NCBI RefSeq assembly: GCF_018448935.1
Contig: NZ_RCWC01000003.1
Location: 1 to 64,000 of the forward strand
From: Photorhabdus noenieputensis
GTDB taxonomy: Bacteria; Pseudomonadota; Gammaproteobacteria; Enterobacterales; Enterobacteriaceae
Direction of reading: 5' to 3'
Length of the DNA: 64,000 nucleotides
Part shown: positions 1 to 11,047 of the stretch, piece by piece
How positions within the stretch are numbered: position 1 is the first letter of the stretch
How the letters are laid out: the number at the start of each line of letters is the position of its first letter
Position numbers and translations under genes: made by a program
The notes under the pieces: model-generated
Told to the model about the DNA's origin: nothing
Seen by the model: the letters and a program-made list of their open reading frames with translations, nothing else
Databases searched by the model: none

Positions 1-1842
1 TATCACCTCCGCCAGCTGCGAACGGCAGGCCCCCTGCGTCAGGACCAACCGCGCCCCCGTATCTGCCAGCATCCACGCCACCCGCTCTGCCGGATATTCC
101 GGCGACAGCGGCACATACGCCCCGCCCGCCTTCAATATCGCCAGAATACCCGTCACCATCTCCAGACCCCGCTCAACATACAACCCTATCAGCGTGTCCG
201 CCACCAACTCACCGCCGGTCTCCTCTGCATACCGGTGCCTCAGCGCATGCGCCAGCCGGTTCGACCGCGCATTCAACTCCCGGTAACTCAGCGCCGCTTC
301 CCGGTAAATTAACGCCACCCGCTCCGGCGTCCGTGCCACTTGTGCCTCAAATTGTTCTTGCAAACTCTGCATTAAAAAATCTTTACAATTATCTTCACAA
401 AAAGAAATATCAAACTGTCGAGTCATTTCCTCTAAAGGCATAAATGAAATTTTATCTACTGGCTTATTCAAATCCAAAATGATGTCTTCAAGAATACATC
501 TGAATACTGATGCCATACTTTCTATCATCGATACATTGAAAATATCGATATTAAATTCCCAACTTATCTCAATGTTTTTTTCATTGGGGAAAAGAATTAA
601 ACTTAAATCGAACCTAGTATTATTAGTCGCAAAATCTCTATAACTCGTTTCTAAATCTGATAACTTAATCTTTCCCTTATCATGATTATGAAAAATGAAC
701 ATAATCTGAAATACCGGGTTATAACTCAGTGACCTTACCGGATTCAATTTCTCTACTAGTAAATCAAACGGATAATCCTGATACATATAGGCATTAAGTG
801 CCATTGCCTTTGTCTGTTCCAGCAGTTCACTGAAACGGGGATTTCCAGACAGATCGGTCCTTAATACCAACGTGTTGACAAAAAGACCTACCAGATTTTC
901 CAACTCCGCCCGCGCCCTTCCCGCAACCGGCGTCCCCATCACAATATCCGTTTCATTGCTATAGCGGGAAAGCAAGACAGCAAAGGCCGTCTGCAATGTC
1001 ATAAACAGAGTGACTCCTTGTGCCTGGCTTAAACAGTTCAGCTTCGCTGTCAGCTCCTCGTTCAGCGTCTGACGGTGAACTGCGCCACGGAATCTCTGTT
1101 CTACTGATCGAGGATGATCCAACGGCAGACTGTGCACCGCCGGTAACCCTTTTAACTGCTCCAACCAATACCATTCAGCTTCTTTTAGACTACCATTCTG
1201 AAGCTGTTCCCGCTGCCAATGAGAATAGTCTCTATACTGTAGTATTAACGGTATCAGAGGATACGGTGTTCCCTTCAGACCCGCTTCATAAAGCAAGTTC
1301 AATTCATGACTGATAATCCCCAATGACCACCCATCCGCCGCAATGTGATGTACCATCAGCAACAACAGGTGCTCTTGCTCTGAACGCCGCAACAATGTGG
1401 CACGCAGCATCAGATCCACAGAAAGATCAAATGTTTTCCTTGCTTCTGTTACCAGAATATTTTCTACTTTTGCCTCATCCAACCCAGCAATATCGATTAC
1501 CGGCACCTCAAATTGCGGAGGAACTAACACTACCTGTAATATCTCCCCATCTATTTCCTGATAGACTGTACGCAGGCTTTCATGGCGTTCAACAATTTTC
1601 TTCAAAGCTTCACAGAGAATAACGGTCTGGAGTTTACCAGTAATAGAAAAACATAAGTGAATATTATAGTTAATGTTTTTTGTTTCCATTTTGTCTAGAA
1701 ACCACAACCTACGTTGCGAAAAAGAAACTAAATTATTGTTGCATTTTTGAGTTATTATTTTTCTTTTTTCCGAATTACGTTGTTTAATTTTCTGCAGAAG
1801 TTGCCTACCTTTTTCTTGACTTAAATTATTTATCTTATCCAT
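1..1842 (-). CDS. non-ribosomal peptide synthetase, N-terminal part (C domain and start of A domain), cut by window edge
   Basis: The frame is open from an ATG at 1842 to the window edge (614 codons) and its 3' end lies outside. An AGGTGA ribosome site lies six bases upstream. Residues ~40-450 form a condensation domain: FSQRRLWFLD (C1-like), RHESLRT, the catalytic HHIAADGWS (about residue 165; HHxxxDG intact), YRDYSHWQRE and MGTPVAGR. After ~residue 500 an adenylation domain begins with LSYRELNARSNRLA and LKAGGAYVPLSPEYP. Such enzymes join amino acids carried as thioesters on peptidyl-carrier domains. Starting directly with a C domain fits either a lipo-initiating starter module or a downstream subunit. 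The product cannot be predicted because the A-domain specificity residues are outside the window. The gene was read directly on the reverse strand; no frameshift was seen. Confidence 0.93.
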   Translation of the reverse strand, partial: MDKINNLSQEKGRQLLQKIKQRNSEKRKIITQKCNNNLVSFSQRRLWFLDKMETKNINYNIHLCFSITGKLQTVILCEALKKIVERHESLRTVYQEIDGEILQVVLVPPQFEVPVIDIAGLDEAKVENILVTEARKTFDLSVDLMLRATLLRRSEQEHLLLLMVHHIAADGWSLGIISHELNLLYEAGLKGTPYPLIPLILQYRDYSHWQREQLQNGSLKEAEWYWLEQLKGLPAVHSLPLDHPRSVEQRFRGAVHRQTLNEELTAKLNCLSQAQGVTLFMTLQTAFAVLLSRYSNETDIVMGTPVAGRARAELENLVGLFVNTLVLRTDLSGNPRFSELLEQTKAMALNAYMYQDYPFDLLVEKLNPVRSLSYNPVFQIMFIFHNHDKGKIKLSDLETSYRDFATNNTRFDLSLILFPNEKNIEISWEFNIDIFNVSMIESMASVFRCILEDIILDLNKPVDKISFMPLEEMTRQFDISFCEDNCKDFLMQSLQEQFEAQVARTPERVALIYREAALSYRELNARSNRLAHALRHRYAEETGGELVADTLIGLYVERGLEMVTGILAILKAGGAYVPLSPEYPAERVAWMLADTGARLVLTQGACRSQLAEVI

Positions 1843-3014
1843 AAATTCACCTATAAAGTTTCTATATGAACCTGTTATATTCATATTAAAAATAAAAAAC
1901 GAATAAGTTTTTTAATAAATGAGTAATTAGACGACAACACTCTAAATCAAAAAATATAAAAACTAATGCAATTCCAATAACATATTAAGTATTTAATGTT
2001 AAAATTATAACTCTAACCCACTTATCATATCGGTAGAATTTTATTCTTACTAATAACCCTACTCTAAATAGCGTTTCATAATTCCGCTACACACAAAATC
2101 CCTCAACTCATTGTTATATATGGAATTATTAGTGGTATAAAATGTAGCACTATTTTATAATCTTATTTATATCGAGCTAAAGTTACATTTGTAAAATATT
2201 TCACTATATAAAACCATAAACATTCAAAGTTAATATGGATATCCATAAAAAACCCAGAAACACTCATAGAGCAGAATTCATAAAAAACACACTAATATTA
2301 AAAGCTACCGCACGAAATTAAATTAATTTCGGAACAAAAATATTCATCAATACTTAAAGGGAAACTATTACATATAACTATATATTTTAGTATAAATCAA
2401 ACAAAAATAGACTAACTTAACCAACAATTCAAGAGAGTAATTTAGAAACAATTAATTATCAAAACCATACAATTCAAAAGTTACAAAAAAAAATTATATG
2501 ATTAAGATAAACAACACCAAAGAAACTAATTATTATAAACTAATACTATAACAATTATATTCATTAACTAAACCAATATATGATTTACTCATTTGATGTT
2601 TTTCATGATTTTAAATAGAAAACACTGATGATTAATGTCGCTCTTTACTTACCTACATAATAGAATATTGAAATTATAAGAGTGATATGTTTTGCATTGT
2701 GATTATTATGTTTGTTCACACTGATGACGAGTTACCAGCAAAAGCAAGCTTTTTTGACAAAAAGATATTAACTGAGAAAAGTTACCACGAAAGAAATACC
2801 AAACCAGACTCACATATATATTCAGGGTATCATCTGGCGTTCTCAATCCTTCGTTATTGCAACACAAATAGTTTATAACATCTATGAGACATGAATGAAA
2901 ATAGTGATGTTCAAATTCGTTACTAAAATAAAAAATTAGCCCAAATACCCCACTCATGCCCCAAACAGCAAATACAAAAGGTTGATAACGATAGACATCA
3001 ATAGCTTAATATAT
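1843..3014. other. AT-rich intergenic region without convincing gene
   Basis: About 1.2 kb between the divergent NRPS start and fliE 3' end. It is strongly AT-rich with many stops. Two short overlapping open frames on opposite strands (63 and 83 codons around 2687-2957) lack recognisable similarity and good start context. The region contains the 111-bp structured repeat at 2062-2172. It must also hold the promoter of the NRPS gene, which I could not place. Confidence 0.6.
2062..2172 (+). repeat. 111-bp structured repeat, copy 1
   Basis: This stretch aligns without gaps to 60364-60474 at roughly 80 percent identity. It contains two interleaved inverted repeats: CATAATTCC (2077-2085) with GGAATTATT (2122-2130, last pair mismatched), and GCTACA (2086-2091) with TGTAGC (2143-2148). 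The order a-b-a'-b' is that of an H-type pseudoknot. It lies about 220-330 bp upstream of the NRPS start codon. Nature (RNA, MITE or protein site) unknown. Confidence 0.6.
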
Positions 3015-3326
3015 CTACACCTGCATATTCATAATCTCCTGATAAGAAGCCACACATTTATTTCTTACCTGGACGCCCATTTGCAAAGCGATACTGGATT
3101 TCTGCATCTCCACCATCACATCATTCAATTCAACACCGGGTACACCTAGGGTAAAATCCTGAGTTTGCTTTGTGGCATTCAAACGTGTTTGATTGATTTT
3201 ACCCACCGCCGCCATTAATTGACTGGCAAATCCGCTCTGCAACGGTATTGGTTTTGCGATACTGGCTGCCTGTAATACCTGAGCTTGCATCTGTTGCAGC
3301 ACGCCTTCAATTGCCTGAATTGACAT
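3015..3326 (-). CDS. fliE: flagellar hook-basal body complex protein FliE
   Basis: 103 residues, the usual FliE length. FliE joins the MS ring (FliF) to the proximal rod and is an early export substrate. The C-terminal half has the conserved GVELNDVMVEMQKSSIALQMGVQVRNK segment character: VELNDVMVEMQKSS followed by VRNK and a final YQEIMNMQV. It is divergent from fliF, as in enterobacteria, with a 397-bp spacer that has received a MITE. The start at 3326 is the only good ATG. Confidence 0.95.
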   Translation of the reverse strand: MSIQAIEGVLQQMQAQVLQAASIAKPIPLQSGFASQLMAAVGKINQTRLNATKQTQDFTLGVPGVELNDVMVEMQKSSIALQMGVQVRNKCVASYQEIMNMQV

Positions 3327-3388
3327 AAAAACCTCGTGTTAAACCGCCCTATAACCTACGCAATTCAATGCCATATTAACCCAAAGCT

Positions 3389-3503
3389 TATACCCTTCAT
3401 CCTTCAAATTGCTGCTTTCACTTACCCCAGTCACATAGTTCTCTATGCTCCTGGGGATGCGTTCACTTGCCGCCGCGCTGCAAATTGAAATCTATTGGGT
3501 ATA
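3389..3503 (+). repeat. MITE-like repeat, full copy (TATACCC...GGGTATA)
   Basis: The element starts TATACCC and ends GGGTATA. Inside are CTTCAAATTG near the left end, a CCCCAG...CTGGGG-type core with TATGCTCCTGGGGA, and AAATTGAAATCTATT near the right end. It matches the fuller copy at 29965-30091. It sits between the divergent fliE and fliF starts, so it may move or insulate the class II promoters there. No coding capacity. Confidence 0.8.
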
Positions 3504-3723
3504 TACGGCATATTTTTAGACTGCCACCCTAACATAGCCCTCTCGATCTAAAGCGGGTAATTAAAGTAAAAAGTCAGGGCTTATTGTGCCATTAAAAGAT
3601 GAGTGAACAGCGAATAATGACAAAACTGAAAATAGGAAGAATTTTTTCGCTTGCGTATGGGGAGTCTGTTTTGTTACGCCACGCTTTTAGTATTCATGTT
3701 GAACAGCAAGGCAAGGATCGTCT

Positions 3724-5427
3724 ATGAGTGCCGCAACAACCGACGTTGAAAATCAAACTAAAGGTTTCAGTGCTATCATTAACCAGATAAAAGCTGATCC
3801 TAAAGTGCCATTATTAGTTGCCGGCAGCGCAGCCGTTGCGATTGTCATTGCCCTTTTCCTGTGGTTACGCAGCCCCGATTATCGGGTGCTTTACAGTAAT
3901 CTGAGCGATAAAGATGGTGGCGATATTGTCACCCAATTAACCCAATTAAATATCCCTTACCGTTTTGCCGAAAACGGCGCTGCGATCATGATCCCTGCTG
4001 AACAGGTGCATGAGACACGGCTAAGATTGGCACAACAAGGGTTGCCCAAAGGTGGGGCTGCGGGATTCGAACTACTCGATAAAGAAAAGTTTGGCATCAG
4101 CCAATTTAGTGAGCAAGTTAACTACCAAAGGGCATTGGAAGGTGAACTGTCACGCACCATTGAATCGTTGGGGCCGGTGCAAAATGCCCGTGTTCACCTG
4201 GCACTCCCCAAACCCTCGCTGTTTGTCCGTGAACAGAAATCGCCCTCAGCTTCCGTTACTGTCGGATTACTGCAAGGCCGTACTCTGGATGAAGGCCAGA
4301 TAAACGCTATCGTCCATATGGTTTCCAGCAGTGTCGCTGGCTTACCACCGGGCAATGTCACCATCGTTGATCAGACCGGACGTCTATTGACCCAAGCCGA
4401 TGCGACCGGACGCGATCTCAATACCAGTCAACTGAAATACATTCAGGAAGTGGAAAATCGTTTCCAGCATCGTATCGAAGCGATTCTAACCCCGGTTGTC
4501 GGTCGTGGTAACGTTCACGCACAAGTGACGGCACAGGTGGATTTTTCACGCCGTGAAGAGACGGCGGAAGAATATAAGCCTAACCAACCCCCTAATCAGG
4601 CGGCGGTTCGCTCAAAACAGTTGAGTGAAAGCGAGCAGAGCGGCGGCTCTCAGGTTGGCGGTATTCCCGGTGCGCTTTCCAATCAGCCGAGCCCTCCGCC
4701 GAGTGCGCCGATTGATAAACCAAACACCAAAGAGAACAATAAAAACGACAAGAGCGATAAGAAAGCATCATCCGCCGGTAACAATAATGAGCGCATGGTG
4801 AACAATAATCGCAATAACCGCCGTGACGAAACCACGAACTATGAAGTGGACCGGACTATTCGCCATGTGCAACAGCAAGCCGGCGGTGTTGAACGCTTAT
4901 CCGTCGCCGTTGTCGTCAATTATGTCACGGTAGAAGGCAAAAATGGCCCGGAAACTCAGGCGCTAACCCCTGAGCAATTGGCAAAAATAGAAGCGCTGAC
5001 CAGAGAAGCGATGGGCTTTTCTAAAGAGCGTGGCGACAGCTTGAATGTGGTTAACACGCCATTTACTGAAAGCAAAGAAAATATCGAGGTTATTCCTGTC
5101 TGGCAGAACCCGGTTCTGTTGGAAAAAGCCTTCGATTTTGGCCGCTACCTGCTATTAATTCTGGTGGCATGGCTGTTGTGGCGCAAAATGGTGGTTCCTC
5201 AACTTGCTAAAAAACGCGCCGCGGAAAAAGCCGCCCTCGAAGCACAGAAAGTTCAGAAGAGACAAGTGACTGAATCTAGTGCGGAAATGGATGAAAAAAC
5301 GCGCCAGAAACTGACACGTCAACGAGTCAGTGCTGAAATTCAAAGCCAACGCATTCGCGAACTGGCAGAAAAAGATCCTCGCGTAGTGGCGCTGGTGATC
5401 CGTCAATGGATGAGTAACGAACAATGA
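3724..5427 (+). CDS. fliF: flagellar MS-ring protein FliF
   Basis: 567 residues, close to enterobacterial FliF. It forms the MS ring in the inner membrane and houses the export gate. One transmembrane segment lies at ~30-48 ([19 protein letters not shown]) and a second at ~455-470 ([12 protein letters not shown]). Ring-building motifs lie between them, including RIAEQGLPKGG-like [11 protein letters not shown] and RVHLALP. A Asn/Lys/Ser-rich linker (about 300-360) replaces the variable periplasmic loop. The acidic and basic C-terminus, ending [14 protein letters not shown], is the FliG-binding tail. The stop overlaps the fliG start (ATGA), so the two are translationally coupled. Confidence 0.98.
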   Translation: MSAATTDVENQTKGFSAIINQIKADPKVPLLVAGSAAVAIVIALFLWLRSPDYRVLYSNLSDKDGGDIVTQLTQLNIPYRFAENGAAIMIPAEQVHETRLRLAQQGLPKGGAAGFELLDKEKFGISQFSEQVNYQRALEGELSRTIESLGPVQNARVHLALPKPSLFVREQKSPSASVTVGLLQGRTLDEGQINAIVHMVSSSVAGLPPGNVTIVDQTGRLLTQADATGRDLNTSQLKYIQEVENRFQHRIEAILTPVVGRGNVHAQVTAQVDFSRREETAEEYKPNQPPNQAAVRSKQLSESEQSGGSQVGGIPGALSNQPSPPPSAPIDKPNTKENNKNDKSDKKASSAGNNNERMVNNNRNNRRDETTNYEVDRTIRHVQQQAGGVERLSVAVVVNYVTVEGKNGPETQALTPEQLAKIEALTREAMGFSKERGDSLNVVNTPFTESKENIEVIPVWQNPVLLEKAFDFGRYLLLILVAWLLWRKMVVPQLAKKRAAEKAALEAQKVQKRQVTESSAEMDEKTRQKLTRQRVSAEIQSQRIRELAEKDPRVVALVIRQWMSNEQ

Positions 5428-6416
5428 GCCTGAACGGAACAGAAAAAAGCGCCGTCATGTTAATGACCCTGGGAGAAGATCAGGCGGCCGAGGTGTTTAA
5501 ACACCTGAACTCCAGGGAAGTCCAGCAACTCAGTATCACAATGGCAGGCATGCGCCAAATCTCTAACCAGCAACTGGTGGATGTATTGGCAGAATTTGAA
5601 GAAGATGCCGGCCAGTATGCGGCCCTGAGTATCAACGCCAGTGACTATTTGCGTTCGGTGTTAATTAAAGCGCTGGGTGAAGAACGCGCTTCCAGTCTGC
5701 TTGAGGATATTCTCGAATCCCGTGAAACCACTACCGGTATTGAGACTCTCAACTTTATGGAGCCTCAAATGGCAGCCGATATGATCCGTGAAGAGCATCC
5801 ACAGATTATCGCCACCATTCTGGTTCACTTAAATCGCGGGCAGGCAGCCGATATTCTGGCGCTGTTTGATGACAAATTGCGTAACGACATCATGCTACGT
5901 ATTGCCACTTTCGGTGGCGTACAACCGGCGGCACTGGCTGAACTGACAGAAGTGCTCAATAACCTGCTGGACGGCCAGAATCTCAAGCGCAGCAAAATGG
6001 GCGGCATTCGTACCGCGGCTGAAATTATCAACCTGATGAAAAGTCAGCAAGAAGAGAATGTTATCGAAGCCATGCGTGCCTACGATAATGAGCTGGCACA
6101 AAAAATCATCGATGAAATGTTCCTGTTCGAAAATCTTATCGATGTGGATGACCGCAGTATCCAGCGTCTGTTGCAGGAAATCACCACTGACTCCCTGCTC
6201 ATTGCACTGAAAGGCTGCAACCAGCAACTGCGCGATCATTTCCTCAACAATATGTCTCAGCGTGCCGCAGAGATTATGCGAGATGACCTGGCAAACCGTG
6301 GTCCGGTACGTATGTCGCAAGTGGAAAACGAACAGAAAGCGATTCTGCTTATTGTTCGTCGTCTGGCAGAAAGCGGCGAGATTATCCTGAATGGTGGCGA
6401 CGATAGCTATGTCTGA
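5424..6416 (+). CDS. fliG: flagellar motor switch protein FliG
   Basis: 330 residues, as in E. coli (331). FliG is the C-ring protein that contacts FliF and the MotA stator and generates torque. The N-terminal domain starts [21 protein letters not shown]. The middle domain has the [13 protein letters not shown] motif. The C-terminal torque helix carries the charged [10 protein letters not shown] and [13 protein letters not shown] segments. It overlaps fliF by four bases and fliH by eight. Confidence 0.98.
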   Translation: MSLNGTEKSAVMLMTLGEDQAAEVFKHLNSREVQQLSITMAGMRQISNQQLVDVLAEFEEDAGQYAALSINASDYLRSVLIKALGEERASSLLEDILESRETTTGIETLNFMEPQMAADMIREEHPQIIATILVHLNRGQAADILALFDDKLRNDIMLRIATFGGVQPAALAELTEVLNNLLDGQNLKRSKMGGIRTAAEIINLMKSQQEENVIEAMRAYDNELAQKIIDEMFLFENLIDVDDRSIQRLLQEITTDSLLIALKGCNQQLRDHFLNNMSQRAAEIMRDDLANRGPVRMSQVENEQKAILLIVRRLAESGEIILNGGDDSYV

Positions 6417-7113
6417 TAAGTTAAACCATGCTGACTGGCAACCCTGGAAACCAAACGAACTGACGCAGTGGGAAAAACTACGAGCCAAACCAGAGCCCGT
6501 TGATGACTCGCAAGAAGACTCGGAGCGTAACGAAATCCTTGAACAGGCGGCAATGCTGGATGACCTGAAAGAACAGGCTCGACAAGCAGGCCATGAACAG
6601 GGATTTAGCGAAGGTCAAGCGCAAGGTTATGAACAAGGTTACCAAGCTGGATTAGAAGCCGGTTTGGAACAGGGGAGAAAAGATGCTATTCAGCAACAGC
6701 AACCTATCACCGAGCAGTGGCAAAATCTGCTAGCGGATTTCCAACATTCACTGGAAGGGCTTGACACGATCATTGCATCCCGCTTGATGCAACTAGCATT
6801 GACCGCCGCAAAACAGATCTTAGGTCAGCCCGCGATCTGTGATGGCACTGCCCTGCTCAATCAGATCCGTGAATTTATTCAACAGGAACCGATGTTGAGC
6901 GGTAAACCCCAATTGCGGGTTCACCCACAAGATATGCCAATGGTTGAACAACAGTTAGGCAATACGCTCTCGCTACACGGTTGGCGCTTACTGGCAGATA
7001 ACAAGCTACATCCTGGCGGTTGTAAAATCAGCGCAGAGGAAGGCGATTTAGATGCCAGTCTGGCAACCCGCTGGCATGAGTTATGTCGGCTGGCCGCGCC
7101 GGGGGAATTGTAA
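6409..7113 (+). CDS. fliH: flagellar export ATPase regulator FliH
   Basis: 234 residues from the chosen start ([17 protein letters not shown]). An in-frame ATG at 6391 would overlap fliG further and adds six residues not typical of FliH. FliH is the stalk/stator protein that binds and inhibits the ATPase FliI. It has the typical tryptophan-containing N-terminus (WQPWKP) that binds FlhA. Its coiled coil contains the glycine repeats seen in Fli[19 protein letters not shown]. The stop TAA overlaps the fliI ATG by one base. Confidence 0.95.
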   Translation: MSDKLNHADWQPWKPNELTQWEKLRAKPEPVDDSQEDSERNEILEQAAMLDDLKEQARQAGHEQGFSEGQAQGYEQGYQAGLEAGLEQGRKDAIQQQQPITEQWQNLLADFQHSLEGLDTIIASRLMQLALTAAKQILGQPAICDGTALLNQIREFIQQEPMLSGKPQLRVHPQDMPMVEQQLGNTLSLHGWRLLADNKLHPGGCKISAEEGDLDASLATRWHELCRLAAPGEL

Positions 7114-8477
7114 TGACAGCAAGACTTGGGCGCTGGCTGGCGACACTGGATGCTTTTGAGAAGAAATTAGCAAAAACCTCGCCAGTTCGTCGTTATGGAC
7201 GTCTGACCAGAGCGACCGGACTGGTGATGGAAGCGACAGGTTTACATCTACCTCTGGGGGCAACCTGTCTGATCGAGCGCCAAAATGGCAACAATATTGA
7301 AGAAGTTGAAAGTGAAGTTGTCGGTTTTAATGGCGAAAAACTTCTCCTCATGCCACTTGAAGATCTGGAAGGCATTGTACCCGGTGCCCGGGTATACGCC
7401 CGTCCGTATAGTGAAGATTGTGGCAGTGGACGCCAGTTACCACTTGGCCCGGAACTGTTAGGACGAGTTTTAGATGGTGCCGGTCGTCCACTGGATGGTT
7501 TTCCTTCGCCAGATACCGGCTATCGCGCCCCTCTCACCACACCGCCAATCAATCCTCTGCAACGTACGCCAATCAGTGATGTACTGGATGTCGGTGTACG
7601 CGCGATTAATGCCCTACTGACCGTAGGCCGTGGGCAACGTATGGGGTTGTTTGCCGGTTCCGGGGTAGGTAAAAGTGTCCTGCTTGGCATGATGGCGCGT
7701 TATACACAGGCTGATGTGATTGTCGTTGGCTTGATCGGTGAACGTGGCCGAGAAGTTAAAGACTTTATTGAAAACATCCTTGGTGCTGCTGGCTTAGCTC
7801 GTTCAGTGGTTGTCGCCGCACCCGCCGATATCTCACCGCTGTTGCGCATGCAAGGTGCCTCCTACGCCACCCGTATCGCTGAAGATTTTCGTGATCGGGG
7901 TAAACATGTATTGCTGATTATGGATTCATTGACCCGTTACAGTATGGCGCAACGTGAAATTGCCCTGGCAATTGGCGAACCTCCGGCAACCAAAGGTTAT
8001 CCGCCTTCGGTTTTCGCCAAACTGCCGGCACTTGTGGAACGTGCAGGCAATGGAGTGAATGGTGGCGGCTCAATTACCGCGTTCTACACCGTACTCACCG
8101 AAGGTGATGACCAACAAGACCCGATAGCCGATGCTGCCCGAGCAATTCTGGATGGTCACATCATCCTCTCCCGTTCGCTGGCAGAATCAGGGCATTACCC
8201 GGCCATTGATATTGAAGCCTCTATCAGCCGCGCGATGACCTCACTCATTGATAAGCAACACTATCGGCGGGTACAGCAGTTCAAACAACTACTCGCAAGC
8301 TATCAGCGTAACCGTGATTTGATTAACGTCGGTGCTTATGCGGCAGGCAGTGATCCGCTACTGGACAAAGCCATTGAGCTTTATCCCTACATGGCGCAAT
8401 TTCTACAACAAGATATTGAAGAACGTAGTGAATATGAAGCGGCCTGTATTCAATTACAGCAGTTGTTACCTACGTAA
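7113..8477 (+). CDS. fliI: flagellum-specific ATP synthase FliI
   Basis: 454 residues, near the E. coli length of 457. The start at 7113 ([13 protein letters not shown]) matches enterobacterial FliI; an upstream ATG at 7083 adds ten residues inside fliH. FliI is the hexameric ATPase of the flagellar type III export system, related to F1-beta. The Walker A motif is [14 protein letters not shown], Walker B is [12 protein letters not shown], and the conserved [10 protein letters not shown] and [20 protein letters not shown] segments are present. Confidence 0.98.
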   Translation: MTARLGRWLATLDAFEKKLAKTSPVRRYGRLTRATGLVMEATGLHLPLGATCLIERQNGNNIEEVESEVVGFNGEKLLLMPLEDLEGIVPGARVYARPYSEDCGSGRQLPLGPELLGRVLDGAGRPLDGFPSPDTGYRAPLTTPPINPLQRTPISDVLDVGVRAINALLTVGRGQRMGLFAGSGVGKSVLLGMMARYTQADVIVVGLIGERGREVKDFIENILGAAGLARSVVVAAPADISPLLRMQGASYATRIAEDFRDRGKHVLLIMDSLTRYSMAQREIALAIGEPPATKGYPPSVFAKLPALVERAGNGVNGGGSITAFYTVLTEGDDQQDPIADAARAILDGHIILSRSLAESGHYPAIDIEASISRAMTSLIDKQHYRRVQQFKQLLASYQRNRDLINVGAYAAGSDPLLDKAIELYPYMAQFLQQDIEERSEYEAACIQLQQLLPT

Positions 8478-8519
8478 CGTAACGATTTTTTGGGTGTTGC
8501 CATTAAAGCGAGGAATAAG

Positions 8520-8963
8520 ATGCAGCAACAATCACCTCTCATGACCTTGCGTGACCTTGCACAAAATGCAGTGGAAAAAGCCGCTACTCACCTGGCACAG
8601 GTTCGTCAGAACCATCAGCAAATGGAGCAACAACTCACAACGTTGATGGGCTATCAGGATGAATACCGGGAACGCCTGAATGACACACTGAGTAATGGTA
8701 TGCCATGTACCACTTGGCAAAATTATCAGCAATTCATGAAAACGCTGGAAAAAGCGATTGAACAGCACAAATTGCAGCTCAATCAATGGCAGCAGCGACT
8801 TGATACGGCTTTATCACAGTGGCGGGAAAAACAACAGCGCCTCAATGCTTTCGATACTTTGCAACAACGGGCAGATAACAACCGAAGATTACATCAGAAC
8901 AGAACGGAGCAGAAACAGATGGATGAGTATGCCCAACGTAGCGCACAACGGAGAAATAAATAA
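8520..8963 (+). CDS. fliJ: flagellar export chaperone FliJ
   Basis: 147 residues, exactly the E. coli length. The start at 8520 has a GAGG site eight bases upstream; an upstream ATG at 8490 lacks support. FliJ is an all-helical protein that fits into the FliI hexamer like the gamma stalk and escorts export substrates. The sequence is almost entirely helical and Gln/Arg rich, with [23 protein letters not shown] and [12 protein letters not shown] as in relatives. It ends one base into fliK. Confidence 0.95.
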   Translation: MQQQSPLMTLRDLAQNAVEKAATHLAQVRQNHQQMEQQLTTLMGYQDEYRERLNDTLSNGMPCTTWQNYQQFMKTLEKAIEQHKLQLNQWQQRLDTALSQWREKQQRLNAFDTLQQRADNNRRLHQNRTEQKQMDEYAQRSAQRRNK

Positions 8964-10291
8964 TGAATCTCACTCTTTTGCCTGCCGACCTGAAACCGAC
9001 AGAAAACCAGCCAACCCGTAGTGATTCACTCGCTGATGTCGATCAGCTTTCAACTTTTGCGCAGTTTCTTAATCTGGAAACCGAACTGGCACAAAAAAGC
9101 GTGGCCAAATCAGAAAAAGTGTCATCCAAAGAAGAAGAGATTGATGATACAGACAACGGTTTGTCGCCACTGTTATCTATTTCCAACGAACTATCTATTT
9201 CAAATGAACTCTCTATCGCAAATGAATTATCTATCCCACATGAAATACCAACGGAGTCTATTACCTCCTCGCAGATTCCCCTTGATGTAACAGCCGATGC
9301 AAACAAACAATCGGTTTCTATTGATGAGAAACTTATGTCAGCAGAAGAGCTGGCGGCAAGTTTACCTATACAATTATCCGGGTTAGCTATCAAATCAGAA
9401 AACCCGAAAAGTGGCCTCCAACCTGACGGACTCATCAAACATAATGATAAGAACCGTCAAATTAGCGCTAAAGAATTAGTCGCTACAGGATTATCGACGG
9501 AGGAAAGTCCTCTGACAGCGGTTTCAGAACAGCTAAAACAGGAAGCAGAAAAAGCAGAAATGCTTTTTAAAGCCAAACCTGAAAACGGACTGGTGCAACA
9601 TTCACCAGTAAAACCTAAGCTTGCCTCAGCAACTATTCAACACGGCATTCAACCTGAAAGTGCAACGCAAAATCATCCGCGTGAATCCGCACTGATTCAG
9701 ACCACCACTCAAGCTGAGATCCAGCACGCACCGACCGCCACTGAAAATCAACAAATCGCCGCTGTAACAACCTCTCCCCTGCTCTCCGCAGGGCACAATC
9801 AAACAGCCCAGTTTCAGTTATCTAGTGCCTCTACCCCCTTACTGAATGCCCAATTGGGTAGTGAAGAGTGGCAACAACAACTAAACCAGCAAATTATTTT
9901 ATTCAACCGCAACGGCCTGCAACAGGCAGAGTTGCGCCTGCATCCACAAGAGCTAGGTGCCTTGCAAATCCGGATGTCCGTTGAAGATAATCAAGCGCAA
10001 TTGCATCTTGCATCGGCTCACAGCCATGTCCGGGCAGCACTGGAAGCCGCATTACCTGGACTTCGCCACGCACTGGCAGAAAGTGGTATTCAACTGACCC
10101 AAAGCAGTGTCGGCAGTGACAACGCCAGTCCGTGGCAACAAGAACAACGCTCTGATTCACAACATTCAGGCGGAACCGCAAGTCGTCATGCTGATACCAC
10201 CTCAGAAAACCATTCCGCCACTGAATCCACAGTACGTTTAACCCCTCATCAACTGGCATCGGTTCGGGGAGGTGTGGATATTTTCGCCTGA
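8963..10291 (+). CDS. fliK: flagellar hook-length control protein FliK
   Basis: 442 residues, longer than E. coli FliK (375). FliK is a secreted molecular ruler that also triggers the substrate-specificity switch through FlhB. The C-terminal Flg_hook domain (about 310-400) is well conserved: [20 protein letters not shown]. The N-terminal ruler part is disordered, rich in Ser, Glu, Gln and Asn. It contains a four-copy hexapeptide repeat (9173-9244) that may account for part of the extra length. It is the last gene before a MITE that separates it from fliL. Confidence 0.95.
   Translation: MNLTLLPADLKPTENQPTRSDSLADVDQLSTFAQFLNLETELAQKSVAKSEKVSSKEEEIDDTDNGLSPLLSISNELSISNELSIANELSIPHEIPTESITSSQIPLDVTADANKQSVSIDEKLMSAEELAASLPIQLSGLAIKSENPKSGLQPDGLIKHNDKNRQISAKELVATGLSTEESPLTAVSEQLKQEAEKAEMLFKAKPENGLVQHSPVKPKLASATIQHGIQPESATQNHPRESALIQTTTQAEIQHAPTATENQQIAAVTTSPLLSAGHNQTAQFQLSSASTPLLNAQLGSEEWQQQLNQQIILFNRNGLQQAELRLHPQELGALQIRMSVEDNQAQLHLASAHSHVRAALEAALPGLRHALAESGIQLTQSSVGSDNASPWQQEQRSDSQHSGGTASRHADTTSENHSATESTVRLTPHQLASVRGGVDIFA
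9173..9244 (+). repeat. fliK: four 18-bp tandem repeats inside fliK
   Basis: Four consecutive 18-bp units encode [18 protein letters not shown] and LSIPHE. The units differ mainly at third codon positions and one or two residues. They lie in the FliK ruler region, where in-frame gain or loss would change protein length without disrupting the reading frame. Confidence 0.85.
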
Positions 10292-10296
10292 TAATG

Positions 10297-10399
10297 AACG
10301 AATCCCCAGCAGCATAAATAACTATGTTACTGGGTAACCGGGTGACAGAGGTAAGTGAAAGCAGCCGACAAAACAGCAACTTGAAAGATAACGGGTATA
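10297..10399 (-). repeat. MITE-like repeat, copy lacking one terminus
   Basis: This matches the element at 29965-30091 in reverse orientation. It has GAATCCCC, AGCATAAATAAC, a GTGACAGAGGTAAGTGAAAGCAGCC core and the terminal CTTGAAAGATAACGGGTATA. The other terminus is missing. It begins just after the fliK stop and separates fliK from fliL, genes that are normally close together. Confidence 0.75.
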
Positions 10400-10565
10400 A
10401 ACCAGATTCACAACAAACGAACGAGTTAGTAGTTTTTTCCCCGTTTGTTCCAGCTATTGCCTACGGAAATACGCGGGATAATGATCATCGATATTGATGG
10501 ATAAGTCAGTCCACCACGGAACGCGAGGGCACTTATCCGCAACAAAAACAGGAACTTGTCTGTCC

Positions 10566-11042
10566 ATGTCTGACTATAGTTACGAACATAAACGCAAAAA
10601 TCCATTTGGGATGATACTGTTAGTACTGATTGCCGTTATCGGTGCCGCCATTGGGGGATACAGTTGGTGGGCGCTTAAACAGGCAAAAGAGAGTGATTCT
10701 ACAGCATCTAAAGCCATAGAAGTCCCTGTCTTTATGACTCTGGAGCCTTTTACCGTCAACCTGATCGACAATGAAGATCACTTTGACCGAGTGCTCTACA
10801 TTGGCGTGACTTTACGTTTAGCCGATGAAAAAACTCGCCAGCGCTTTCACGAGTATCTGCCGGAAGTTCGTAGCCGTATGTTGTTACTACTATCACGCCA
10901 GAAATCGGCCGAGCTGGCTCATGACAGCGGTAAATTGCGTCTGATGGACGACATCAAGCAAACACTACTCCCAACCTTGGTGCCCGGTGAACCGGATCAG
11001 GTCATCACCGATGTGCTGTTTACCACGTTTATTCTGCGATAA
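10566..11042 (+). CDS. fliL: flagellar basal body-associated protein FliL
   Basis: 158 residues from the start MSDYSYEHKRKNPF, matching FliL relatives of ~154-160. The ATG at 10494 would add 24 residues unlike FliL. FliL is a single-pass inner-membrane protein that associates with the stators and assists torque. The transmembrane segment is MILLVLIAVIGAAIGGYSWW. The periplasmic domain has the conserved RVLYIGVTLRLAD, YLPEVRSRMLLLLS and final VLFTTFILR. It begins the fliLMNOPQR block after a MITE-containing spacer of about 270 bp. Confidence 0.95.
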   Translation: MSDYSYEHKRKNPFGMILLVLIAVIGAAIGGYSWWALKQAKESDSTASKAIEVPVFMTLEPFTVNLIDNEDHFDRVLYIGVTLRLADEKTRQRFHEYLPEVRSRMLLLLSRQKSAELAHDSGKLRLMDDIKQTLLPTLVPGEPDQVITDVLFTTFILR

Positions 11043-11047
11043 TCACC

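Noticed and set aside
2687-2957. Two overlapping short ORFs on opposite strands
   Set aside because: No recognised similarity, AT-rich context and mutual overlap; not supportable as genes.
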